Part shown: positions 9,696-20,100 of the stretch, in pieces
Layout: each line of letters opens with the position of its first letter
Numbering within the stretch: position 1 is the first letter of the stretch
Position numbers and translations under genes: made by a program
Assembly (NCBI GenBank): GCA_009746045.1
Contig: RPFO01001621.1
Location: 10,001-43,401, forward strand
Direction of reading: 5' to 3'
DNA: 33,401 nt
DNA from: Mesostigma viride
Lineage: Eukaryota; Streptophyta; Mesostigmatophyceae; Mesostigmatales; Mesostigmataceae
Notes under the pieces: generated by a model
Told to the model about the DNA's origin: nothing
Seen by the model: the letters and a program-made list of their open reading frames with translations, nothing else
Databases searched by the model: none

Positions 9696-11145
9696 TGACC
9701 CCGGTAACTACCGGGGTGTCTGCTTCCAGAGCGCCGCGCTGAAGGTCTTCATGCGCATGATGCTGCACAGGCTCCGCGCCGCGCTGGACCCACACCTGGG
9801 TGAGTCTCAGATGGGTTTCCGTCGTGGTCGTAACACTGTCATGGTTGTGTTTGTCACGCGCCGGTTGATGGAGGAGGTGCGTCGACTTCCCCCTGACAGT
9901 TTGCCGCTGGTCTTCATTTTTGTTGACTATATCAAGGCCTTTGACAAGGTTCTCTGGGAGGCTCTTTGGGCCATCCTAGCTCTGGATCGGGTACCACCTG
10001 CGTTTATTGCTGCCATTCGCCGACTGTATGAGGGCTCACAGGCAGTAGTGCGGACTGCGGAAGGCACCACTCCACCATTCCCCCTTCACCACGGGGTGTG
10101 GCAAGGTTGTGTCCTGTCCCCATACCTGTTCATTATTGTCGTGGATGACGTCATGCGCCGGGCACGTGCGCGCTTCACTGCTCTTAAGGGGTTCGAGCCT
10201 GGCTTGGACATCCTTAACGTGAAAGAGCACGGCGGGGTTAGACCTGGTTACCGCCTTAATTGCCGACCTGATTTATGCGGATGACACCACCCTCATCGAG
10301 AGCCCCGAGCACATTCAGACCTGGCTGGACTGTCTGGGCCTGGAGGCACGGGCGGTGGGGCTGGAGATTAGTGTCAAAACTGAGGCGATGGTGATTGGGG
10401 CCTCTAGTGCACCACCGCTGCCGCGCCTGCTCGACGGGACGACGGTCCCGTTCCGCGACCGCTTCAAGCTGTTGGGGAGTTGGCTCCCTGACACTGCCGA
10501 CGATGTGGACACCCGCATCGGCCTTTCCTGGGCCAAGCTCCGTTCGCTCAACACCTACTGGCGCTCGAAGGGCCTGGGCGAGCACCGCAAGCGCATGCTC
10601 TTTGAACAAGGTCCTCGTCCTCACGGTGCTCTCGTATGGCGCCGAGGCGTGGACACTCACACCCAAACTGGCAGCTAGGCTAGACGGCACGGTTTACAGG
10701 ATGCTCCGACAGGTCCTTAACGTAGGTTTTTCAGAGCGTCCGTCATCAGAGTCTTTGTATCATGGCATGCCACGTATTTCGGACGAGATTAGGCAGCGTA
10801 GGATAGCATTTGTAGGACACCTTGCTCGCACCAGCCAGGTCGACACCGCCCTTGGTCTGGCCGGCCCCCAGCGGCTTGGCCAGCCAGGGCGACACATTCT
10901 GACCTGGCCTGGCCCAGAGGGCATTCCCAAAAGGGTAGGGAAACCTGTCACGAACTACACCCAGATGTTGCTGGACGACCTAGCACTTGGTCCCAGCCCA
11001 GTTTGAGTACAGCATCCACTCTCTCTCCCGTCTTTGGACTGCCATGCAGGACAAGACGCGGTGGAAGAAGATTGTCAAGGCGCACACGCCCGACCCTGTG
11101 GGCAAGCCCCCTCCCCCCAAGCGGAGGAGGCGTTTTGATGAGTAG
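9696..11145 (+). pseudogene. ORF2 reverse-transcriptase fragment of L-a (RT core to C-terminus), two frameshifts
   Basis: This is the polymerase part of a non-LTR retrotransposon. Visible in order: DPGNYRGV, GFRRGRNTV, the first catalytic motif (FIFVDYIKAFDKV, Asp in FVDY), GVWQGCVLSPYLF (the second motif, where copy E has GVGQGC), and the catalytic YADDT at 10274-10288. After these come the thumb and LINE C-terminal region with SYGAEAWTLT, RRIAFVGHLART and PPPPKRRRRFDE. Two 4-bp insertions relative to sister copies break the frame: AATT at 10258-10261, just before YADD, and TGAA at about 10603-10606. The endonuclease and ORF1 are missing by truncation. The WTLT and GHL.R motifs are shared by several LINE clades, including RTE-like ones; I cannot fix the clade. 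Confidence 0.85.
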
Positions 11146-11269
11146 TGTAGTGAGGATTTCTAGACTAGATAGCTTAGATTTAGTATAGTTCGATTACGCG
11201 GCTTCCCCCACCCCACCACCATGGAATATGTGCTACATGATCTCCCCACGGAGGCATGTTATAATTTAA

Positions 11270-13012
11270 CCCGTGTTTTTTTAATTAGAACGCGATATAT
11301 CGCGTTGTAAGCTTTTTTTAGAACGCGTATAGCACCTAAGGAAAATTTTTTTTCATGGTCATGTATATACTTTCCTGAAAGCCCATAAATCAAAGGATTT
11401 TTTGAGCTACTCAGACCTACAAAATGCTTATTCATTAGAGAGATACACTGGTTTGAATACAGGGGGGTCTGACCATGACCGCGATTTCTTGACCCTAGGT
11501 CACAAGTCATGCGCTTATTCACAAATGGTTCATGAAAAAAATCTGGCTTCTTGCACGAGCTATGGGCAACATATGCAGGCTCTGTGAAACAAAACTCAGG
11601 CCCATTGGGCCACTGGAGCTATTTTTCATTAGCATCACAATTACAACGCAACTTACAACGCAGTGGGAAACATGAGCTGTAGCCCTTGACAACATTACGC
11701 AACGACCCGAGCCCCATAAACGGGGCCATAGTGAGCTTGGAGGGTCAAAACGTTGAACATAGGCGTTGTATAAGTTATACAGCATCAAACATGCATCAAA
11801 CATCATGACTGGATGACCTAATATGACTGAATCAGGCAGCCATAGCCAAAGCATCATCCACTCTCACAACGTGTTGAGCACATGCCTCGTGGGAATGGAG
11901 GTGCTGGGTTTTCATTCCATAACGCGTGCAATACTGAAAGAAAGAGGCACGTGTAATGCAAGGCTTGGATAGGTTGAGTGATCCATGAGCTTACATGCAG
12001 GCAAAGATGACGCTGGAATGCATGCTAGCAAATGGTGGCAAGATGCTAACAACACATGATTATACACCATGATTATGGGCACCCAGCTGATCTTCTTGCA
12101 CAATCAACGCAGTATAAACCATCAACATCCAATCCTCACGATATATGCACGGCTTGACGACGTATACAGCACCTAAATACTGCACAACTGCAACCTGCTA
12201 TGGCTGACATGCAAGCAACGTCGAGTAGGATGGCGGTCTTAGAGAGGCTGGGCAGAGGTCGGTAGAAATAAGTGGAAAACTGGCAGAAACTAGGTAGAAA
12301 CACGATATACTTCCGCCTGCAAGCACTATTGAGCCGGTGGCAGAGGCCATTTCCAGGAAAATACAGCATACCGTAGCAATAGCCACGGTCACGCCTTACG
12401 CTATTTGCAGGCACCATCATGCCCGGAGCTACCCAATAAAAGTCTGCACAAATCTCGGTTTAGCCGAGAGTCCGGGCGTTCGGAATGAATAAACATGTGT
12501 TAAGAAGTCGAAACACCATGGAAATACCAAGCATGGTGCCGCAGCAGACCCGAGTCTTGACGTAATAATATGTATGCCGGTTTCCAGGGTTTCCGCATGA
12601 AAGTTGGGTGAGAAACTGGAAAAAACTACGTTTTCTTTGCCCCAGTACCTCAACAAACTCGTAGAAACCTAATTATCAACCTTTGAACGCATCATCATGG
12701 TCGTGCTACCCAACAGCCACTGAAATTCGCGCGAAAACTGGCGAGATCTACCTGCCGCCATCGCCGTCGTCTTCAGCTTCGTCCCGCGAAAATGCCTGAT
12801 TTCAGTGGTACATATTTGTTTGCAGCTGTCACAAAAAAAATACCAAAAATACCAGGATTTTTTCTTGAATTCTATGAGATGTTTCTGACCTGTCTTGAAA
12901 GTTTCAGACCAAAAATCGCATGTTTAATAGGTTTGCCACGTGTCAGATTACAACGCGATACATCGCGTTCTAACCCTACAACGCGATGTATCGCGTTGTA
13001 AAAAAACACGGG
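11270..13012 (-). mobile_element. TTAA-flanked non-autonomous DNA transposon, copy 2 (1,743 bp), inverted
   Basis: It is flanked by TTAA at 11266-11269 and 13013-13016. The left end of this copy matches the right end of copy 1 and vice versa, so it is in reverse orientation. TIRs (CCCGTGTTTTTTTA) and subterminal ACAACGCGAT/ATCGCGTTGT palindromes are conserved. There is no transposase-like frame. It inserted in the TTAA of the L-a tail. Confidence 0.85.
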
Positions 13013-13164
13013 TTAATTTAATTTTTAATGACTCCATACTACACTACTCAGCAAAACGCCGGCCTTCCGCTTGGGGGGAGGGGGCTTGCCCACAGGGGCT
13101 GGCGTGTGAGCCTGGACAATCTTCTGCCACCTCTTCCAAGAGTTCCGCATAGCAGTCCAAGCAA

Positions 13165-13249
13165 GAGAGAGGGAGTGAATTAAATCATAACATGCCTCCG
13201 TTGGGAGATCATGTAGCACGTATTCCTTGGGTGTGAGAGAGGGAGGAAT
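13165..13249 (-). mobile_element. 54-bp solo LINE 3' end inserted in ORF2 of F, with target duplication
   Basis: The insert is 13181-13234. The flanking direct repeats are 13165-13180 (GAGAGAGGGAGTGAAT) and 13235-13249 (the same minus one T). On the minus strand the insert reads GGAATACGTGCTACATG, the hairpin CTCC-CAAC-GGAG (13207-13196), CATGTTATG and a short ATTTAA tail. It is thus the last about 50 nt of a family-1 LINE. Insert plus one repeat copy adds 69 or 70 bp and the minus-strand frame stays open from 13291 to 13025. Confidence 0.8.
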
Positions 13250-13322
13250 GCGGCGTTCAAACTGAGCTGGGACCACTAGGTCGGCCGGCAACAGTCTGGA
13301 TGTAGTTCATGTCAGGTTTACC

Positions 13323-14706
13323 CAGTGAGTAAATGCTTGAGTAAGCCGCTCATGGTAAGGGTACAGGTCCTCGATCCCCGCACCGACGGGCCTATGCTAG
13401 CGCTAGCCGGGCGGCGACCACCCGGGCATCGCGAAGGTACAGCGGGGCTGGGCGGGCATGGGGTTGCTCAGGGAGCAGCTGAGTGCCAAGACTCACTGAT
13501 CACATAAACAGTTCGTAGGACGTGGCGTGAGATCCAGGCCCATTCGGCATCCAGGTATATGTATCAAATGTACCCACATGTTGTCTCCTTGATATGTATC
13601 AAATGAACCCCGAGCATAAAACGTGCAATCAAAGAGGAAAGCGCATGTTTGCCTGGGGACAGTACACCCAATCATCCACACCAACAAGCTTTTTAAGGAG
13701 AAAACAAAGTTTATGTACACTTGTGCACTTTGTAAGTACTTAGCAACTCAAAGCCCTGACGTCAAAGGGCCATCCCAGGTTCCGAACCCTCTTATCTCCA
13801 GACCCTCCAGTTTCACCATGTGTGCTTACGTATGCTACCGGCATCTCTCCTATAAAATATGATACCAACTACATGCAAACGTTTCCTAGAAAACAGGTTG
13901 TGAATCAAATGCAACCGTGTGCAACTGCACTCCGGCACATGGGGCTCCGCTTGCCACGGCCCCTGGCACACTTGGGAAAACCGCGTGCACACCTAAAGGA
14001 ATGCAGGACAGCCGCCAACGCGTGGCCGCCATCTGGCTTAATGGTTTGGTCATCCACTGTCCGCACCCACCCACCAAAACAATGCGAGCAATACACAATT
14101 GAAAGCCTCATGAACCGCCCCCCTCTTCTTTCACACAGCAAACGCACACCAGTGTAACCCTTTTGCCAGAAACCACTTGGCATACGGCATAGCGAAACAC
14201 CGCGTGTGCGTAAAATTCTCCTCGTCAGCCCCTGAGAAAAGAAACGAAATTTGCTGATTATTGCGTTTAAGCATCCTCCCCCATTTTGCGTAATGCCTTC
14301 CATTACTCACGCAGCATTCTCAAGTGTCCCTCCGCCCACCCCGCCCGCCATAACAGCGTTGCCCACCAGCACTCCCCACTCCATAACACCGTGTGGCCAA
14401 CTCCACCTCGGAACGCAGTTGGACTACAGCATGGGCAGCTGTTGAACCAGGATTTTCCAATCATCGCGCACATTGGCCAGAGCTACTGCGTTGCAACCCC
14501 GGCACCACCCTTTCCTCTCAGACCATGGATGGCCGGGCGGTTCCAGCCCGCGCTCTCCCTTGAGAGGGGCGGCCTCCATCAGGCCCTGGATATCGCAACC
14601 CAGATCGCTCCGCACGCTCTGCCACTGCTCCTTCAGAAGCGTAGAGAGAGAGAGCCCCGAGCTAGCTGCACCGGGGCCGTCTCCACAACGCCTAGGACCC
14701 TGCCAC
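13323..14706. other. Long spacer downstream of the DUF2358 gene
   Basis: No convincing gene. Several overlapping frames (for example 13905-14303 on the minus strand) have no recognised motif. The part next to 14706 presumably holds the 3' UTR of the minus-strand DUF2358 gene. A short duplicated ATATGTATCAAATG lies at about 13556-13600. Confidence 0.35.
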
Positions 14707-16337
14707 TCAACATGCAGGGCTGGCAGCGCCGGGGCACGGCCCGCTCCCCATCCCGGTAGACTCCTGAGAGGGCGGCACGGTGGCTTTTGCCGCGCTGCTG
14801 GCCGGATTGCAGAATGTGGGCGTGGCGCGCTGCCCTGCGAGGATAGCCTTGTTGAGCGCAAACAGGGGCACCGGCTGCCACTGCTGGTTGCTCATCACGA
14901 TGTTGTCCACCTTGTGCTCGTAGATCTTGCCGTCCTTGTCCAGCTTGTACTCGGACGTGCCGTCAAAGTAGGCACGGCCGTCCCAGGGCACGCGGGAGAC
15001 GCCATGGACAGTCCAACGCATCACGATCACGTCGTCGGACGGTTGCCACATGCGGTGGATGTCGACCCAGAGGGACTTGAAGAAGATGCGTCCGTGGAAG
15101 CGGAGCGACCAGAAGATACGCGAGTAGGCCTTCTTCCCGTGAAACGTATTGACCTTGTCGCGGAAGACAATGTCGTCCCTGGGTGTGTGTGAGGGAGATT
15201 GGTTTGATGGGAGATTAGACCATCAGGAAAGGAGTGAGTGGAGTACATGGAGGTTCAATGGAAGGGCGGGGGGAAGAGTAGATGGAGAGCGAAAAGGGGG
15301 GACAGGGGAGGCGGAAGGGGGGCAATGGGGGTATGGGTAACCAGGAAGTTGGGGGGGGGGGTCTACAGACACGCAATCTCCAAAAGAGGAAATTCTAATG
15401 ATTACCAATTGGAAACGCATGAGGCGTTCTGCTGTGGCAATTCAGTTCATGCACGAGCCAATTCCCGATGTGGATGTGCCAATCATGCCATGCTAACGGT
15501 CAATCAAACCGGGATGCACAATTAACACAATGGGACCTACAGCCTACCTCCCTTTCCTCGTCACGTGCTCTAAGCTGTGGCCTACTCTTAGGGTGCCATT
15601 ATTGCCTTTTAAAGCACAAACAATGCACAAAGAAACCAAAAGGGCAGCAAAAAGCCGGGATGGCGATGGCAAAAGTAACAATCCTGCTCTGGTAATTACC
15701 TGTAGATGTTATACGTGAGATCCCTGTAAAATAAATTCGGTATTTCTGCCCGCAGCGTCCGGATTGCATCTCCAACGTTGGCGTAGTAGTCCTTGCTCTT
15801 GCCTTTGCCATCAGTTTCCTTTTCATCCTTCACCTCCATCTGTACTGAGGCAGACTGCCATGTAGGGACAGCGACTTCTCCCAAAGTTCCCTCGCCCATC
15901 GGGTAGAACGACGAATCGAGAGTGACCAAGGGTGACACAGCGCCTCTAAGCGCATGCGAAAATTGAAGCGAAAAGTCAACCGAAGCGAGGTCACTACCAC
16001 GGACGTCTAAACCCGGCATATCCCCGCCCAAAAGGCCGTGGCTCCCGGGAAGATGCAGCGCGGGAACATTTTGGTCTGCTTCGACGGTCTGCCGCAATCT
16101 GCGCAGCCGCTCTTGAGTTACAGAATCATCCAACGTGACAGACCGGGCAGTAACCGTGCAAGAGCGCGGAATTGAAAACGACAACCGACGATTTCTGCCA
16201 TAGGTTAAGGTTCGGGGTGTCCTAGCGACGTCGCACCCTGCCCTTGAAGGAAAACTAGTCGACGCCTTTGCTGTGCAGCTGACTGCGGCGTCCGCGAGCG
16301 ACGAGGCCGTCAACGGTGAGGCGACGACTAACGTCAT
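14707..16337 (-). CDS. DUF2358-family protein, probably plastid-targeted (2 exons)
   Basis: Exon 1 is 16337-15700 and exon 2 is 15178-14707, separated by a 521-bp intron. The donor is CTACAG|GTAATT and the acceptor ACACCCAG|GGACG; the split codon AG|G joins in phase to give 369 aa. The DUF2358 domain covers about residues 186-306: YYANVGDAIRTLRAEIPNLF, then DLTYNIYRDDIVF across the splice, DKVNTFHGKKAYS, FWSLRFHGRIFF, and EYKLDKDGKIYEHKVDNI. The family is conserved in plants and algae with an NTF2-like fold; its reaction is unknown. The start at 16337 is chosen because the following about 55 residues are Ser/Ala/Arg-rich with few acidic residues, like a chloroplast transit peptide. An in-frame ATG at 16595 would add 86 residues. 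The Ala/Pro/Ser-rich C-terminal about 35 residues are not conserved-looking. It is divergently transcribed from the VTT gene. Confidence 0.85.
15179..15699 (-). other. Intron of the DUF2358 gene
   Basis: GT-AG intron of 521 bp on the minus strand. The plus strand between 15250 and 15365 is a purine-rich G run, so the minus-strand intron has a long pyrimidine tract ahead of the acceptor. Confidence 0.8.
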
Positions 16338-17101
16338 GGCTGGGATTAGCTCCCTTGACCGGTAACGAACGCGGTATGAAATGAACGTCTCGCCCCTTGG
16401 TGAATTTGTGCGGATCGCTTTTGTCTCGCCCTTTGGCCTTTTCCCTCCCCTAGCCACGCAACTTGATTTCGGGGCAACGTGGAAGCCAGCGAATGAGAGC
16501 TTTTCAAGGTTCAGGTTGGGCCGGACGGGCAGGCGCCCAGGCTTTAGGGCGCGCGCCCGTTTCCCAGCACGAGTGACTGCACCACGGCAAGGCAATTCTC
16601 TGATGCGAGCATTTATGCGAACAAAATCAATTCACGCATGTGACGCGGCGCCGCATATGGGCAAGCAATTCTCCGATGCGAACATTATGCGAACAATTCA
16701 GGCCTGTCACCTGTGACGCGGCGCCGCACATGGGCAAACCGGCAATAGGCGTTTCCAGATGGATGCCAATTTCCTGCGCAGATCCTACAATTGCCTCCAC
16801 ACACGTGTGTGCCCACGTAAGGAATTGTACGAACATTTCAGTTGAGGGCTGCACGGGCTGCGCCAAGGTTATGACGCAGCTGAGTTGAGCATAGAGCAGG
16901 CCGGTGCCCCTGATCTCATGCCTCGTGGCAATTAGGTATTCCAGGCTTCTTCCAGCGTAGCTCCATCAATTTGATGCTTCCAGAGATGTGCCTTTGGACG
17001 TAGCTATGGATTCCAACATTGGCATAAACTTCCGTTTTTGAGGACCGTTTACGTTGATCTGCTTTAACAATTTCAATCCGGGCATTTTCTAGAGAATTAC
17101 C
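16338..17101. promoter_or_regulatory. Shared divergent promoter region of the DUF2358 and VTT genes
   Basis: The 764-bp spacer separates two start codons pointing away from each other. If the alternative upstream ATG of the DUF2358 gene (16595) is used, the spacer shrinks to 506 bp. No classical TATA box is obvious. It contains the 73-bp tandem repeat at 16591-16738 with a GCGGCGCCGC palindrome in each unit, the best candidate for a protein-binding site. Confidence 0.45.
16591..16738. repeat. Two-copy 73-bp tandem repeat with GCGGCGCCGC palindromes
   Basis: Unit 1 (16591-16663) and unit 2 (16664-16738) share GCAATTCTC[T/C]GATGCGA at their starts and TGACGCGGCGCCGCA[T/C]ATGGGCAA at their ends (in parts: TGACGCGGCG, CCGCA, ATGGGCAA). 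The perfect 10-bp palindromes are at 16645-16654 and 16718-16727, exactly 73 bp apart, about seven helical turns. Confidence 0.75.
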
Positions 17102-20100
17102 ATGTCCATGGTGGCGGGTGCCCAATCGTTATGCGTTGGGGCGCTGCCACCCGCTAGATCCTTGACGTGTTTGCGTGGATTCCAATCTCCAGTTTCTCAA
17201 GGCGTGGCACGCAGGCATATCAGTAGGCACAGCAATGGGCTGTCTTCGCAGTCTTTATCTAGTGTTAATACCCGTGGGCGCGGAAGGTGGTTTGCTGTAT
17301 CGGCCATGCTCCCAGGAGCGGAGGTGCGTAAGACACGCCTTGCTGGTCGTTTTGTTCCGCAGGCGGGGCTCGGGGACAGAGGGGAAATGCGATACGCAGC
17401 TGTTACCCGCTATTAGACGGGGAAAATGAGCTCGTGGCTCGTTCTAAACAATAGCAAAATCTTATTCATTTATTCTGTACTCTTCGTGCTGGATCCTTGT
17501 GTGCTCCAGGACACGCGCACGCCCTTAGAACTCCTGCATATTGTAGAGACCGCAGTGGAAGTAGGCGGCGCACCCGCCTTTTTTGCGCTGGTGGTGGCTG
17601 GAGACATGATCCCGTTCCTGCCAACGCATCCGCTGGGAATCATGGCGGGGGCTTTGTACGGTTCCGAAGGCCTTCTCAAGCCACTCGCCATCGTTTCCTG
17701 TGGGCAGACAATAGCAGCGTTGGCTGCTTTTTCAATATCGCGGTCGATGATGAACAAGTCGTTGCAGGAGCCAGGTTCGTTTTGCCGCTGCAAGTATCTC
17801 GCCCTGTGGTTTGCTGGATGCCCTGCCTAAGCTAACAGTCGGATAGCGATAACGGTCACTGCTGACGTCATCTAACAGTTATTGTCGTATTCCACTCTAG
17901 CATTTTACAGGCGTGTGTGTAACCAACAGGTCAACCCTTACTAAATTTTGTGCGCTGAAAAGTGTTTGTTTTTCAGCGTCTAGTTTGTTTTCTTCTTGGC
18001 TGTCTTTTGTTGTACCACTGTCGTCTTGTAGCGCTTGTTGGAAAAACTTCTAGAACTCGAGGCCTCCACCTGTGAACATGCTTTTGATTGTTGGATCAAG
18101 TAGTGCTTTCTTCTTCTGAAAGGATTGCATTGCACAGGCGCATGCAGGCAGGTATTTGCTTGGCCCACCTGCAGGCTACAACTGGCAGGAGGTTTGGGAG
18201 GTTGGGTGGTTGATGGCGTACAATTGGAGCCCCTTTGGTACAGCCAGGTGTGCCCTTGCTGTCGGAATACTGAGGTAGGATCTCCTGTCATTGGCCAAGG
18301 GGCTGCGGGGCACTGGGGTTGTTACTGAGTGAAGAGAAACAAGCTCAGGTTCATGGAATCCTGGCAACGACTTGGAAGCCTGAATGGGGGCCTGGAGACC
18401 TTTTCTAGTTTGGGAGCCGCGGTACGTGTGTCTGTGTGTGGTGTGTATGTCTAGCGTGCCATGCCATGAGCTAAGCAAGTATACCAGTTGAGGGTTCATC
18501 TATTCGCTAGTTCATGTGACTACTTGATAGGCTTGTCCCGTTTTTCACGCTTCACCTAGCTTGCTGGTCTCTTTCCAGTGTTTTGTCATTTACAATGAAG
18601 TATGCACGTGCTCTCCTGAGAGAGTGTAAGCGGTGGTAAGCAAAATTCTTTTTGCGTCATCCAGGCCCACCAGGATTGCGCGCCTTGGTCTCGAGAGACC
18701 AGGCTTGTAGCGACACACACGTCGCTGTTGTTGCTTAGGCTGTTTCTTTTCCGTTTCCCCGTCCTTTGCTGCTGTGTCGTTCCTACACTCTCCCGACCCT
18801 CCCTCCTACCCAACTTCTCCTCCCTCATTTGTGCACTTTCATTACTTCCCCCCCACCCCACCCCACCCCCAACACCCACCCACACCCCACCCCACCCCAC
18901 CCCACGCCACCCCACCCCACCCCACCCCACCCCACCCCACCCCACCCCACCCCACCCCACCCCACCCCACCCCACCCCACCCACCCCACCCCACCCCACC
19001 CCACCCCACCCACCCCCCACCCACCCCACCCCACCCCACCCCACCACCCCACCCACCCCACCCCACCCCACCCCACCCCACCCCCCACCCACCCCACCCC
19101 ACCCCACCCACCCCACCCCACCCCACCCCACCCCACCCCACCCCACCCACCCCCCCCGCCCCCGTCCACCCCGCCCCGCCCCCGTCCACCCCGCCCCGCC
19201 CCGCCCCGCCCCGCCCCGCCCCCCGCCCGCCCCGCCCCGCCCCGCCCCGCCCGCCCGCCCCGCCCCGCCCGCCCCGCCCCGCCCCGCCCCGCCCCGCCCC
19301 GCCCCGCCCCGCCCCGCCCCGCCCCGCCCCGCCCCGCCCGCCCCGCCCCGCCCCGCCGCCCCGCCCCGCCCCGCCCCGCCCCGCCCCGCCCCGCCCCGCC
19401 CCGCCCCGCCCCGCCCCGCCCCGCCCCGCCCCGCCCCGCCCCGCCCCGCCCCATCTAATGCAACCATCGGCAACACCTATCCATTATACTGCACCTCTGC
19501 TGGATGCACCATACCGGATCGACCCATAAAGGAGCAGGCCACATTTGCGGTCTCCCAATAAGAGCCCCTGTTTATGGTGTTAATCAAGGTTAAACCAGCA
19601 AGGCAGTGAGTATGTTAGTGTCAGCACTTATTAAAGTAGTCTATCAGGCCCCTTGGCAGCCCCACCTTAAAGGAGGTGCACATGCAGCCAACAAAGACGT
19701 CCATTGGCAATCCCACCATTCCCTTTTGCAATATTCACTCCTTTCGTGGCCATTTGATCGACCCACGACCTACAACGCGCATGCCCCAAGCAAATTTCCA
19801 ACTGTCCGCCCCGCTGTACCATCTTAGCACGCCCCGCTGATTCGCGTCTATGCTACCAAGTGCCATCCATGTGAGTAGTAACACCTTATTTATGCTCTGT
19901 CACTTCGTCCCTTCCTTATGCTGCAGCACGTGGCACTGCTGGCAGCAGCGACAGCGCGATCGGTGGTAAAGCCCTGGGTGCCATCCGTAAGGTGGAAGAG
20001 ATGGCCGAGAACGGGGGCCCCTGGGGGTGCTTCTTTGGCACCGTCGCGCTGCGTCTATCCTCTGTGTTCCCGTTCAGCGCTGGGAACTATGCACTTGGGC

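Larger units (their letters stand above)
9691..13027 (+). mobile_element. Family-1 LINE L-a, 5'-truncated, tail interrupted by a TTAA transposon
   Basis: L-a's own sequence is 9691-11265 plus the tail end 13013-13027. It starts inside the reverse-transcriptase domain (DPGNYRGV) and runs to the ORF2 stop near 11145. Then follow a 3' UTR and the hairpin CTCC-CCAC-GGAG (11242-11253), a loop variant of the shared CAAC hairpin. The AATTTAA tail was entered by the DNA element at 11270-13012. The 5' truncation and 11-bp duplication are typical of target-primed reverse transcription. Confidence 0.85.
9640..13322 (-). mobile_element. Family-1 LINE remnant F, split by LINE L-a
   Basis: F reads on the minus strand. 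Its ORF2 C-terminal part is at 13322-13028 and its 3' end (CATGTTATAATTTAA plus AT-rich tail) is at 9690-9640. The two halves are separated by L-a, flanked by ATGACTC-CATA at 9676-9690 (carrying an extra TGGA) and 13028-13038. The coding part ends in the family-1 motif AHTPAPVGKPPPPKRK, compared with AHTPDPVGKPPPPKRR in L-a. Most of the 3' UTR and half the hairpin are deleted, so GTGTAGT is joined almost directly to GGAGTCATG. A 54-bp insertion at 13181-13234 interrupts the ORF in frame. The right end is 5'-truncated where similarity to G stops (about 13322). Confidence 0.7.

Noticed and set aside
13325-13400. tRNA-like stretch (a B-box-like GGTCCTCGATCCCCGC).
   Set aside because: The acceptor, anticodon and T-arm stems do not pair, so neither a tRNA nor a tRNA-derived SINE head is supported.
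14473-15192. A 239-codon plus-strand frame opposite the DUF2358 gene.
   Set aside because: It is antisense to exon 2 of a recognisable conserved protein and has no family motif of its own.
18586-19561. Long frames of Pro/His/Arg (plus strand) and Gly/Arg/Val (minus strand) of 200-296 codons.
   Set aside because: They are forced by the pentamer array, exist in several frames at once and lie inside an intron.
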